DNA of 64,000 bases from Megaustenia siamemsis (Eukaryota; Mollusca; Gastropoda; Stylommatophora; Ariophantidae): assembly GCA_032433765.1 (NCBI GenBank), contig JAVIAB010000101.1:66878640-66942639 (forward strand), in the 5' to 3' direction. The translations under genes were made by a program, and so were the position numbers. This document shows positions 32,627 to 43,930 of the stretch, one piece after another (positions within the stretch are counted from its first letter, which is position 1; each line of letters begins with the position of its first letter). The notes under the pieces are model-generated. The model saw nothing but the letters and a program-made list of their open reading frames with translations, had not been told where the DNA came from and ran no database searches.

Positions 32627-34507
32627 TAGTCCGTTCAGATTCGTTTGCCGAGATGTTATGATTTATAATTCAAAAAGTTCTTGATGATTTCACATGATTT
32701 TTGGCATACGGTGTTAAAATGTCCATGTCACGAGAACATATGTGTTACTCGATGTCTAGCTATAACGGTTTTCTTAAAGCGGCGAATTCCTTTGATCTTT
32801 GCCCATTTAACTATTATTTTGACCCTAATCAAAATGTTTTACAGTAATCTAGTGCAACGATGACCCATAGGCGTGTCCATAAAATTTTACTTGGTGGCAA
32901 GTATACAAATTTTAAATTATATATAGAACTTTTGTTCGTAGAGTCAATTTGATATAGTTCCATGCTCTTGGTGTGAGTTTCCCAAATGTTGTCGCTGCCT
33001 TTCAAATACGTACATTAAGTTCCTCATCTAAGGAAAGTGTGGCTGTAATTGTGGATCCATGATAGCTGAACTTCTGTACTGATTCAAGCAGGCTTCCATT
33101 CAAAGTAATGGTTGTTGGTTTGCTTATAACATATTTTTGATTGCTTGGGTGGTCTTGAACAATAGTTTGTTTAACAAATCAACTAGGAAATTTTGCAAAT
33201 CAAACTATTTATCTGTAGACTTAATCAGAGTAATGATCATTCAGAATCAGACGAGTCAAATAGGTCGATTACTGCTTTCGGCTGAACAAACAACAAACCA
33301 TCCTTTTTCCAATATTCCTCTTCTTGTCGTAGCACATGATCCTCACATTTTACCCAGTAGTCTTTATTTATATTTGATAGAGTCTGATTTGTAAGTGTCT
33401 CAACATCGCATAATTTGAAAGTTTTATCTGTATATGCTACGTGGGTTTTAACTTTTGCCCAAACTAGTTCTATAGGATTTAAGTGTGCATGATATGGAGG
33501 TAGTCTCAAACATCTATGGCCATGTTCTTGAATTAACTTGTCTATTTTAAATATCTTTGTACGTTGTGTCTGTTTTACAAGGCTAAGCAATTCGGGTTTC
33601 AAGTAGCTGTCGTTAACTTGTATGTGTTCTTTTATGAGCCACGTTTTAATTGCATCTTTTGTACTTGATGATGTTGGGATTCTATCTTCTACGTTAACTA
33701 CGTTATGGTATGAAGCATTGTCCATTATCAGACAAGAAGGTCGATCTAATATTGGAAGGATACTTTTCTCGATCCAGTCTTTAAATATGTGCCCATTCAT
33801 TTCGGAGTGGTAGTCTCTATTGTCTATGGATTTTGAAATGAAAACGAGATGAGCATTCTGCAACAACCCATTATGTCTGCTACCTGCATGTGCAACTATC
33901 AAACGTTGCCCTTTACTGCTTGGTACTGATCTTTTAATACTTCCATCTGCTAACTGCCATTCCTTTAATGTTATGCTCAGTAAAATATTTTGCCTTTATA
34001 TTCATTCTCACATAGACTTGCAGAAGATAATATGGATAGTGCCGCCTCCTTTCTGTAAATATTGAGATTTGCCTCTGAATTATGACTCGAACTCGAGTCT
34101 ACGGCCGTGATTTTGACGTCACATAATTTCCGGTTTCGGCTAAAATGTCATTTTGTGCTAAACGGGAAATTTCATATGTAACATTTCTTTATAAAAATGT
34201 ATAGTGGAAACATAACTATTTTAGGACGGTGCGCATTCAGCCGTGAAGGTCATGCCTATATGTTAAAGAATCAGCTGTGAGATGTAAGCATCTACATAAT
34301 CCCACCGGTGTTTATAATATCGATTAACTTTTTTTTAATATAGGTTAAATAAGGCATCTTTGAAACTGGATCACATTTCTTTGATAAAAAAATATTTTTA
34401 TAGCGACATTAGTATTCTAAACCTAACTTCAAAAGATCAATGCAAATGAACAATAAGTTTTTGAAAAAAATAAATTAATGTCTAGGCAAACGAATGTGAA
34501 CGGACTA
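32627..34507 (-). mobile_element. Same transposon, copy 5 (type b)
   Basis: 1,881 bp, TA duplications at 32625-32626 and 34508-34509. Shares all type b markers with copy 2 but keeps the C deleted there, so the deletion is younger than the b lineage. Private change: GGATCCATGATAGC for GGATCCAAGATAGC. Confidence 0.93.
33237..33902 (-). CDS. Transposase C-terminal part, copy 5
   Basis: 221 residues, same protein sequence as copy 1. One silent change lies near 33648 (GTTTTAATTGC). Confidence 0.85.
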   Translation of the reverse strand: MIVAHAGSRHNGLLQNAHLVFISKSIDNRDYHSEMNGHIFKDWIEKSILPILDRPSCLIMDNASYHNVVNVEDRIPTSSSTKDAIKTWLIKEHIQVNDSYLKPELLSLVKQTQRTKIFKIDKLIQEHGHRCLRLPPYHAHLNPIELVWAKVKTHVAYTDKTFKLCDVETLTNQTLSNINKDYWVKCEDHVLRQEEEYWKKDGLLFVQPKAVIDLFDSSDSE

Positions 34508-34869
34508 TAACTGTTGTGTCTTTCAAACTTCCGCCAAACATGCTCCCGACACATTCGATCACTTTGATATCTTTATTAAGTCTGTCGGTAGAAATGGGAG
34601 AGTTCATCAGTGCTGGATGTAGGCTATTAACTGTTGTGTCTTTCAAACTTCCGCCAAACATGCCCCCGACACATTCGATCACTTTGATATCTTTATTAAG
34701 TCTGTCGGTAGAAATGGGAGAGTTCATCAGTGCTGGATGTAGGCTATTAACTGTTGTGTCTTTCAAACTTCCGCCAAACATGCTCCCGACACATTCGATC
34801 ACTTTGATATCTTTATTAAGTCTGTCGGTAGAAATGGGAGAGTTCATCAGTGCTGGATGTAGGCTATTA
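34508..34869. repeat. 120-bp satellite block F, 3 units
   Basis: Variants CTCCC, CCCCC, CTCCC, an order different from block E. Confidence 0.95.
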
Positions 34870-36750
34870 TAGTCCGTTCAGATTCGTTTGCCGAGATGTT
34901 ATGATTTATAATTCAAAAAGTTCTTGATGATTTCACATGATTTTTGGCATACGGTGTTAAAATGTCCATGTCACGAGAACATATGTGTTACTCGATGTCT
35001 AGCTATAACGGTTTTCTTAAAGCGGCGAATTCCTTTGATCTTTTCCCATTTAACTATTATTTTGACCCTAATCAAAATATTTTACAGTAATCTAGTGCAA
35101 CGATGACCCATAGTCGTCTCCATGAAATTTTACTTGGTGGCAAGTATACAAATTTTAAATTATATATAGAACTTTTGTTCGTAGAGTCAATGTGATATAG
35201 TTCCATGCTCTTGGTGTGAGTTTCCCAAATGTTGTCGCTGCCTTTCAAATACGTACATTTAGTTCCTCATCTAAGGAAAGTGTGGCTGTAATAGTGGATC
35301 CAAGATAGCTGAACTTCTGTACTGACTCAAGCAGGCTTCCATTCAAAGTAATGGTTGTTGGTTTGCTTATAACATATTTTTGATTGCTTGGGTGGTCTTG
35401 AACAATAAACTGTTTAACAAATCAACTAGGAAATTTTGCAAATCAAACTATTTATCGGTAGACTTAATCAGAGTAATGATCATTCAGAATCAGACGAGTC
35501 AAATAGGTCGATTACTGCTTTCGGCTGAACAAACAACAAACCATCCTTTTTCCAATATTCCTCTTCTTGTCGTAGCACATGATCCTCACATTTTACCCAG
35601 TAGTCTTTATTTATATTCGATAGAGTCTGATTTGTAAGTGTCTCAACATCGCATAATTTGAAAGTTTTATTTGTATATGCTACGTGGGTTTTAACTTTTG
35701 CCCAAACTAGTTCTATAGGATTTAAGTGTGCATGATATGGAGGTAGTCTCAAACATCTATGGCCATGTTCTTGAATTAACTTGTCTATTTTAAATATCTT
35801 TGTACGTTGTGTCTGTTTTACAAGGCTAAGCAATTCGGGTTTCAAGTAGCTGTCGTTAACTTGTATGTGTTCTTTTATGAGCCACGTTTTGATTGCATCT
35901 TTTGTACTTGATGATGTTGGGATTCTATCTTCTACGTTAACTACGTTATGGTATGAAGCATTGTCCATTATCAGACAAGAAGGTCGATCTAATATTGGAA
36001 GGATACTTTTCTCGATCCAGTCTTTAAATATGTGCCCATTCATTTCGGAGTGGTAGTCTCTATTGTCTATGGATTTTGAAATGAAAACGAGATGAGCATT
36101 CTGCAACAACCCATTATGTCTGCTACCTGCATGTGCAACTATCAAACGTTGCCCTTTACTGCTTGGTACTGATCTTTTAATACTTCCATCTGCTAACTGC
36201 CATTCCTTTAATGTTATGCTCAGTAAAATATTTTGCCTTTATATTCATTCTCACATAGACTTGCAGAAGATAATATGGATAGTGCCGCCTCCTTTCTGTA
36301 AATATTGAGATTTGCCTCTGAATTATGACTCGAACTCGAGTCTACGGCCGTGATTTTGACGTCACATAATTTCCGGTTTCGGCTAAAATGTCATTTTGTG
36401 CTAAACGGGAAATTTCATATGTAACATTTCTTTATAAAAATGTATAGTGGAAACGTAACTATTTTAGGACGGTGCGCATTCAGCCGTGAAGGTCATGCCT
36501 ATATGTTAAAGAATCAGCTGTGAGATGTAAGCATCTACATAATCCCGCCGGTGTTTATAATATCGATTAACTTTTTTTTAATATAGGTTAAATAAGGCAT
36601 CTTTGAAACTGGATCACATTTCTTTGATAAAAAAATATTTTTATAGCGACATTAGTATTCTAAACCTAACTTCAAAAGATCAATGCAAATGAACAATAAG
36701 TTTTTGAAAAAAATAAATTAATGTCTAGGCAAACGAATGTGAACGGACTA
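34870..36750 (-). mobile_element. Same transposon, copy 6 (type c)
   Basis: 1,881 bp, TA duplications at 34868-34869 and 36751-36752. It carries the type c markers of copy 4 plus private changes (CTTTTCCCATTT, TCAATGTGATATAG, GGAAACGTAACT). Confidence 0.93.
35480..36145 (-). CDS. Transposase C-terminal part, copy 6
   Basis: 221 residues with D61 and E145. It has AYTNKT like copy 4 but retains VIDLFDSS. Confidence 0.85.
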   Translation of the reverse strand: MIVAHAGSRHNGLLQNAHLVFISKSIDNRDYHSEMNGHIFKDWIEKSILPILDRPSCLIMDNASYHNVVNVEDRIPTSSSTKDAIKTWLIKEHIQVNDSYLKPELLSLVKQTQRTKIFKIDKLIQEHGHRCLRLPPYHAHLNPIELVWAKVKTHVAYTNKTFKLCDVETLTNQTLSNINKDYWVKCEDHVLRQEEEYWKKDGLLFVQPKAVIDLFDSSDSE

Positions 36751-36992
36751 TAACTGTTGTGTCTTTCAAACTTCCGCCAAACATGCTCCCGACACATTCG
36801 ATCACTTTGATATCTTTATTAAGTCTGTCGGTAGAAATGGGAGAGTTCATCAGTGCTGCATGTAGGCTATTAACTGTTGTGTCTTTCAAACTTCCGCCAA
36901 ACATGCTCCCGACACATTCGATCACTTTGATATCTTAATTAAGTCTGTCGGTAGAAATGGGAGAGTTCATCAGTGCTGGATGTAGGCTATTT
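36751..36992. repeat. 120-bp satellite block G, 2 units, right end of array
   Basis: Both units are CTCCC type, with private changes (GTGCTGCATG; ATCTTAATTAAG). The more diverged last unit and the exit into unrelated sequence (TATTTACTGTTAGTC) mark the array edge. Confidence 0.93.
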
Positions 36993-37612
36993 ACTGTTAG
37001 TCTATGGCCGGAAAAGTAAGACAGAGAGGTCATTTGTGGTGTATACAGCCAATTCTCTATTATTCTGTTTTAACAGAAATGAATGCTCATATATATATAT
37101 ATATATATATACGATTGTATATTAAAATATGTCAGCAGCTTACTTAGAAAGTGTGGTTATGTCAACGCGAAATTCAGTCTATAGTGTCTTTACGTCTACT
37201 CCAATAGATAACTCAGTAGCAGGATACAGCAAATCCATGCAAGAACATAACGTGAGCGCAGAGTTAAGATAAAGGCCGATATATATATATATATACAGTA
37301 CATTACTACTGTATTTAGATTTATTTTGTCCAAATTCAAATCACTTTTACTCGGTTTTTTCTTTCAGGTTACTCATCTCGCACATCGGGTAGGTGACATA
37401 TTGTATAACTATAACGGATATAGATTACCAAGCTTGTGCGGACAGAAGATAACAAATACTGAATGTTTGAAATAGTTGAAAATATAGAAAATTAGACAAT
37501 TAAAATAAGGCAAATAATTTCTGGGGTAAATATATATGTTTATATATGTTTATATATGTAAATTTGTTCTATGTATAAGACAATAGCTTTATACATGTTT
37601 GCTTTCAGAGAA
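36993..37612. other. Unannotated; short (AT)n tracts
   Basis: (AT)n at about 37087-37112 and 37278-37297. No gene recognised. Confidence 0.5.
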
Positions 37613-37785
37613 AATTAAAGGGTTAGTGGGCAGAGGCAAACAAAATTGAACTTGAGTAACATCATCAAATATTGAACTGGCTGATCAATAACAACATACA
37701 CCACCAAAGCAAGCAACGAAGAAGTGCGATCTATTGTATTCAGTTCTAAATACGGAGACAATGGGAATTGAAGAAAATGAAACTT
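37613..37785 (+). pseudogene. Decayed LINE-A 3' end
   Basis: Nucleotide similarity to the last 150 or so bases of LINE-A (GGGCAGAGGCAAACAAAATT, GAGTAACATCATCAAA, CACCAAAGCAAGCAACG, TACGGAGACAATGG). Several frame breaks. Confidence 0.65.
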
Positions 37786-37839
37786 AAGGTGTACATGACC
37801 TGCTAAATGGTTCAGCGACTTACAACAACGTCATCATCA

Positions 37840-38490
37840 ACAAGTACATTGCCTGCTGGCGTAGGTGATCATGTCTATCCACATATTTCGACCTCGACAG
37901 TTATTTAGCACTTCTGATGTTGACCTTCTGCCAAGCCACATTCTAAATCTGTCTGGTACATTTTATCTTTTCTTCCCTCTATCTCTTCGTGCCTTATCTT
38001 TCCCAGTTGTCACAATATATCCCAGCTGTTCTCTTTTCAGTACATGCCCACAATAATGATTGTTTCTTCCTAATATTGGAAATTCGCTCTCACTTTGCTT
38101 TGGCTTATTTCAGAACGTTATCATTACTCTTCTTAGTTATACATGGTATTCTCAACATTCTTCTGCAAAATCACATTTATACAGCCTCCATTGATGTTCT
38201 TGTTTGTTGTCCTATTGTTCATAATCCACATACATATGTTAAGACTGGATCTACATAACATTTAAAACTCCTTTCTTTCAGTTCCTATTATCAAAAATGG
38301 ATTGCACAGTATCCTCCTAATTTTTTGGAAAGCTTATTTTGCCTGAGTCATTCTGCATCTCACATCAGTTGTACATCTACCATCTGAGGCTAATTACGTT
38401 CCCAGATAGTTAAATTCATTTACCTGTTTTAATATTGTTTCTCTTGCCTTTAGTGTACATTGCGGTGATGTAATTTTCTTTTTTTCCTGA
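37840..38490 (-). pseudogene. LINE-B 3' half
   Basis: Minus strand, ending in the CATCATCAACAAGTAC tail at about 37832-37848, so it lies head to tail beside the decayed LINE-A end. Collinear with 1597-2270 (GGCGTAGGTGATCATGTCTA, ATATCCCAGCTGTTCTCTTT, TTGTTTGTTGTCCTATTGTT). Heavily frameshifted. Confidence 0.72.
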
Positions 38491-38789
38491 CATTACTTCT
38501 ATCTCTATGCTAAAAAGGCCAGTCCTTTATTTTTGGTTTCCTTTTATGTAATGTCGAACATTTCTTAATTACATTATAAACGTAAATAATGTTCAATCAC
38601 TAAGTTGCGGTCATTTGTAACAGTCAGTCAGAGTTTACCATCAAGAAATGCAACGATGTGAGCTACGGGCGAATGGTGATGTTTGTGGCACCATATCAGT
38701 TTAGAGAATCAACACAGATATTCTCCTTGTTGTATAATCCTGTCAGATCTACCAGGCAAAGCTAAATGTTTACATGTCTGCTGCGCTCC

Positions 38790-40185
38790 ATGTTTTATGT
38801 GCATATCTGCTGTTCTCCCAGTGTTGATGTGCATATTTGCTGTTATCCATGTGTTTATGTATATCTACTGTTCTCCCAGTATTGATGTACATATTTGCTG
38901 TTATCCATGTGTTTATGTATATCTACTGTTCTCCCAGTATTGATGTACATATTTGCTGTTATCCATGTGTTTATGTATATCTGCGGTTCTCCCAGTGTTG
39001 ATGTACATATCTGCTGTTCTCCCAGTGTTGATGTACATATCTGCTGTTCTCTCAGTGTTGATGTACATATATGTTGTTCTCCCAGTGTTGATGTACATAT
39101 CTGCTGTTCTCCCAGTGTTGATGTACATATCTACTGTTCTCCCAGTGTTGATGTACATATATACTGTTCTCCCAGTGTTGATGTACATATCTGTTGTTCT
39201 CCCAGTGTTGATGTACATATCTGCTGTTCTCCCAGTGTTGATGTACATATCTGCTGTTCTCTCAGTGTTGATGTACATATATGTTGTTCTCCCAGTGTTG
39301 ATGTACATATCTGCTGTTCTCCCAGTGTTGATGTACATATCTACTGTTCTCCCAGTGTTGATGTACATATCTACTGTTCTCCCAGTGTTGATGTACATAT
39401 CTGTTGTTCTCCCAGTGTTGATGTACATATCTGCTGTTCTCTCAGTGTTGATGTACATATCTGCTGTTCTCCCAGTATTGATGTACATATCTGTTGTTCT
39501 CTCAGTGTTGATGTACATATCTGCTGTTCTCCCAGTATTGATGTACATATCTGTTGTTCTCTCAGTATTGATGTACATATCTGCTGTTCTCCCAGTATTG
39601 ATGTACATATCTGTTGTTCTCTCAGTGTTGATGTACATATCTGTTGTTCTCTCAGTGTTGATGTGCATATCTGCTGTTCTCCCAGTATTGATGTACATAT
39701 CTGCTGTTCTCTCAGTGTTGATGTACATATCTGCTGTTCTCCCAGTGTTGATGTACATATCTGTTGTTCTCTCAGTGTTGATGTACATATCTGTTGTTCT
39801 CTCAGTGTTGATGTACATATCTGCTGTTCTCTCAGTGTTGATGTACATATCTGCTGTTCTCCCAGTGTTGATGTACATATCTGTTGTTCTCTCAGTGTTG
39901 ATGTACATATCTGATGTTCTCCCAGTGTTGATGTACATATCTGCTGTTCTCCCAGTGTTGATGTACATATCTGCTGTTCTCTCAGTGTTGATGTACATAT
40001 CTGCTGTTCTCCCAGTGTTGATGTACAGATCTACTGTTTTCCCAGTGTTGATGTGCATATCTACTGTTCTCCCAGTGTTGATGTACATATCTGCTGTTCT
40101 CCCAGTATTGATGTGCATATCCGCTGTTCTGCCAGTGGTGGTGTACACATCTGTTTTTCTCCCAGTGTTGATGTACACATATGAA
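38790..40185. repeat. 30-bp minisatellite, about 45 copies, with higher-order structure
   Basis: Unit GTTGATGTACATATCTGCTG plus TTCTCCCAGT. Because 30 is a multiple of three and the unit lacks stops in several frames, frames of 339-421 residues are open on both strands. Unit variants repeat as a 7-unit, 210-bp block (39031-39240 and 39241-39450). Left units are longer and interrupted (TATCCATGTGTTTATGTATA). Confidence 0.94.
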
Positions 40186-40778
40186 ACCTGAAATGTTAGT
40201 GAGCGTCACACTAAGATGTTCAATCATATCTACACAATCTGCCTTTGGATATGGATCAACCAACATCGCATGACAGAAGAGAATTTAAGAACCACTATTT
40301 GGAGAAAGCTTAAAACCTCAACATTGACACTATTCCTTTGTACGCCCTACCCGCTCGATATGTAAACATTCAAACTGCTGAAGAAATGTTTATGCGGCGA
40401 GTTGCAAAAATGTAAGCGCGTACAAGAAGGGTACAATAAGAACTTCATGATGAAGCTCAAAACCTCAACAATGGCCGTCAATATTAATATTTATCCACAG
40501 AAGAAATCGGCGCAAGGAAATACATATTTGTCGCATACCACCTGGTCGTAGGACTAATGTTTATGAGATAGCCAGAAAGGGCGGCAGCAAAACAAGTGAA
40601 GGCTAAAAAGGCTCATGAAATAGGGTTTCCATCAACATCAACATGTGCATATATTCGGAGAATTTTCTGGATCCGCCCTTGGCCCTACAATCACATTCAC
40701 ATTTCAACGAATCTTCCAATTGTGTGATGCAAGCATTATTGCTCTTGATTGACTAATATATCTTTTTTTACCATTTCT
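40186..40778. other. Unannotated
   Basis: No recognisable gene or repeat family. Confidence 0.4.
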
Positions 40779-40779
40779 T

Positions 40780-41145
40780 AATACTTCTAGAGAGACGATT
40801 AGATACCACAGATATGAGATTTTTCAGAAGAATGTTGAAAGTTCCCTGGAAAGCTAAATTAATCAAAGATGGAATTTTCAAAGAGGTCAACACAAAAAGG
40901 AGCTTCTAAAAGAATCATCAGAAATAAATAATCGGCACTTTTCGGGAACATCATGAAAAGTTTGAAGTTTGAATACATTGTAACAACTAGCAAAACATAG
41001 GGAAAGAGAGATCGTGGACGACAAAGGTATAATATGCTATATACCACGGAAAACAATCAACAACATAATTTATACGATGCACTGTGGATAGAAAATTTTA
41101 GAAAGACATGATTCCCTACGCCAACCGGTATGGCACATGATGACG
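40780..41145 (+). pseudogene. LINE-B C-terminal fragment
   Basis: Plus strand, several frames: RFFRRMLKVPWKAK at the start, a GKERSWTTK-like section, and the CGATGCACTGTGGATAGAAA and CCTACGCCAACCGGTATGGC end followed by GATGACGATGAT. It is collinear with 8940-9350. Confidence 0.7.
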
Positions 41146-41866
41146 ATGATAACATATCTAGATCCTCTATCTCTTCGCTAATGACCATGCCTACATAAAC
41201 ATAACCATCCCACCCCAACATCCAAAACCAGACCCAAAGACTTGAGTCCAGCCACCTGGACATGGTGTCACGACAGATGCATCGCTAACTCAGTGAGCGG
41301 ACCAGCACTGATATGCACAAAAATGTGTACAATATTTCCAACATTTGTAGACATAGCCCACACCACACACACAAACCAAGCTAACAAAACGGGGTCAAAC
41401 ATGAGATAACATAAAGAGGAATTGTTTCTTTGTTGCATTAATTGTTCTTCCCATACCTACTACACAGGCCTCAAAGGAATATTTTGAAATAAACTGACCC
41501 GTTGAGAAAGATTAAAACAGGATCAGTTCATAAAGGGCATTACGTGACGTGGTTATACTTTATACGTGAGACCTAAATAAAGTTGGATGAAGTTGAGTCA
41601 GAGACAGCACCAACTAAAATAGCCACTGATCTGTGTCTAATCTCTCAGTTATTTCTGAACTTCTTGTCAAACAAATAAACATGATCAATGAAAGATTTAT
41701 TTCTTTTTTTCTTCTTCCGAGTGGATGTTTGGTTGAAGAGAAGGAAGAAAGAAAATAAAGTCAGAATAGTGGACACCCATCACCAGTATCTTACATGTGA
41801 CGTTAACGATAAAGTTTTTTTTACAACCAACATTCTGTTCAAAATGTTCGGATCATAATTCACCTG
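41146..41866. other. Unannotated
   Basis: No supported gene. Confidence 0.4.
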
Positions 41867-41867
41867 T

Positions 41868-42116
41868 GGGAGCTGCGATAGCTCAGTGGTTAGTGAACTG
41901 GACTACAAAGAACAAGAGGTAGGGTTCGATACCAACCGACGGCTTCCGGGTTCACCCAGACTTAAATGGGTACCGAATTTTTCTGGGAAAGTAAAGTGCG
42001 TAATACCGACCACATTACCCCGAAAATCATGTGCTGAAGGTCTGTACAATTTATGGTCACTAACACCATATTCACTATACGTCACTTGGCGTGACAGGTC
42101 TTTGCTTTTAAAAATC
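41868..42116 (+). mobile_element. SINE S1, copy 2
   Basis: GGGAGCTGCGATAGCTCAGT (box A) and GGGTTCGATACC (box B) 46 or so bases later, then the S1 body through CACTTGGCGTGACAGGTCTT. A second short piece of the body (ATCATGTGCCGAAGGTCTGT) is repeated just after it at about 42114. Confidence 0.82.
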
Positions 42117-42142
42117 ATGTGCCGAAGGTCTGTAAAATTTAT

Positions 42143-42190
42143 GCGCATATATATGTGTGCGTGTGCGTGTGTGCGTGCGTGCGTGCGTGC

Positions 42191-42224
<34 letters not shown>
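42143..42224. repeat. (GT)n/(GC)n microsatellite
   Basis: GTGC and GTGT repeats. Overlapping open frames here are artefacts. Confidence 0.92.
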
Positions 42225-42267
42225 ATGAGTCTAGTCATAATAATAATTCACGAAATCTAGTGTTTAT

Positions 42268-42526
42268 TAATAAAAAAAAAAGTAAAGTACCCCCGTCACG
42301 CCAAGTGGCGTATAGGGAAATATGGTATTAGTGACCCTATACAGACCTTCAGCACATGATTTTTGGGGTAATGTGGTCAGTATTACGCCCGTGCTGCTTT
42401 ACTTTCCCAGAAAAAATCCGGTACCCATTTAAGGCTGGGTGTACCCGGAAGTCGTCGGTTGGGATCGAACCCTACCCCTTGTCCGTGGTAGTCCAGTTCA
42501 CTAACCATTGAGCTATCGCGGCTCCC
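42268..42526 (-). mobile_element. SINE S1, copy 3, inverted relative to copy 2
   Basis: Minus strand from 42526: GGGAGCCGCGATAGCTCAAT, with box B GGTTCGATCCC and an A-rich tail at 42268-42285. With copy 2 it forms an inverted pair around the (GT)n tract. Confidence 0.82.
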
Positions 42527-43133
42527 AGTGTTTATTAATGGGAGTAACTAATGAGCCACCTACAGAGAACGCATTTGAAGATTGTACTTCGTCCAACACT
42601 GGATGATTTGTGTTGAAATAATTTACTGTAGCGACAAAAACGATAACTAATTACTGGAAAAATGTGACACAACAGAGAGCAATGGGAGATTGTTACCTAA
42701 ATGACTATAGGCTGACAACAATACAACAACTTCATCATCATTATTATTAACATCGTCTGCTGTTGATTAACCTTTGTTTATTCTATTACAACTTTAACTA
42801 CCAATGGTCAGTAACATGTCACCGAGCTTTTGTTTTGTTACTTCTTCATTTTTGAAATTTTTTTTTAAAGTTGAAGAGAGTTAACATCTCTAGCACAATG
42901 TTTATTCTTACTTAATCTTACAGTAGGTAATAGTATTCGATTACTTTGCACTAAAAATAACAGATTTTCGTGAGATATCATTTTCTTTTACTTTCTGAGA
43001 CAATCCCTCAAATCGATTTACATCAAGCTATTATTTTTTACACTTTTAGAATCGGTTCTAATGTTAGTAACGAATCAAAGCACAACGTGTTTATATTATT
43101 CGATTACAGTTTAGTTATTGAGATATTTGCGGG
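42527..43133. other. Unannotated
   Basis: No supported gene. Confidence 0.4.
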
Positions 43134-43134
43134 T

Positions 43135-43930
43135 CATCATCATTGCACTCCGGACATGTCCATAGGTGCTCAGATCCCCTCCTGAGCATGTCCATCAGTG
43201 TCCAGCGACTGACGACTCCAGTTCTGAGTTGGTTGATCAGTCTTCTTATACGCCCACTAATTTGTCGTTTCCGGTTGTGTCCATCTTAACTGCCATATCT
43301 TTAATCTAAAGTAGTGTCAAGGACCAATGGTTGTCGTTGTCCTGTGCCCTACCAACATCCCGGTGTGCATTGATGATGTCCGCTCGATCCATTGCTTGAC
43401 CGTCTTCAACGACAGCGCAGCTAGCCAACCTGTCCACTTTTTCATTTTCCCGTACTCCCGCATGTCCAAGGACGTAGACAACAGTGACCCTACGTTTTCT
43501 GTTACTTCTGCAATGACTCTGCCCATTGTCTGCGTACACAGTCCGCCACCAGTTTTCTTATCATAGTCATAGAATCTCTTAGTATACAGGCTTGGGTGTA
43601 TTCTTGTGACTCTAACCAAATGAATGCGCCACTCACTGCCATCACCTCTATCGTCATGCTACTCTTGTTCACAACGTATGTCTTTTGTCTTTTCACTGTC
43701 TTCCATGACTATTTTGCCTCCCGAACGTGCTGTAAATGCCCATGCACTCCTTTGGAGTCGTATTACAGATCCGTCTATATAGATTACTGCATCTTTCTTA
43801 TCGGTGTTGTCCCAGATGAGGCTGTTGACCTCCACATTGACCACGACTGAGTTATGATCCCTACATGTCCTGTCGAGAGTAACAATACACAAGAATGCCC
43901 CCTGAATGACGTATGTACCGGTATCCACTC
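43135..43930 (-). pseudogene. LINE-E RNase H domain and C-terminus
   Basis: On the minus strand, 43659-43928 has AVIYIDGSVIRLQRSAWAFT (the first RNase H strand with the catalytic D of the DGS motif). 43502-43696 has SSMTIEVMAVSGAFIWLESQ and CILRDSMTMIRK (the E and second D). 43306-43539 has LGHAGVRENEKVDRLASCA. The remaining C-terminal segments (VVSRWTL; CPECNDDD) appear in other frames down to 43135, next to a GATGATGA tail. All domain blocks are in the right order but split over at least three frames, so the copy is dead. Confidence 0.83.

Larger units (their letters stand above)
22580..36992. repeat. Macro-satellite: six transposon copies embedded in a 120-bp satellite
   Basis: The array alternates blocks of a 120-bp satellite (4, 5, 5, 4, 3, 3 and 2 units) with six nearly identical 1,880-1,881 bp transposons. 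Element start-to-start distances are 2483, 2482, 2363, 2243 and 2243 bp, differing by one satellite unit. Every transposon interrupts the satellite at the same base (GGCTAT-TA-ACTG), so the whole is best explained by one insertion followed by tandem amplification of transposon plus target, not by six insertions. Confidence 0.95.

Noticed and set aside
23056..36750. Six independent transposon insertions
   Set aside because: All share the same target base in the satellite and the same internal truncation, and copies pair by shared markers. Tandem amplification is simpler.
38895..40191. Frames of 339-421 residues on both strands (repeated DVHICCSPSV or INTGRTADMY)
   Set aside because: They are translations of a 30-bp minisatellite with no stops. 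Both strands and several frames are open, with no flanking coding signal.
41868..41945. Functional tRNA gene
   Set aside because: Box A- and box B-like motifs are present, but no clover-leaf with a proper acceptor stem could be drawn, and the sequence recurs as a SINE.
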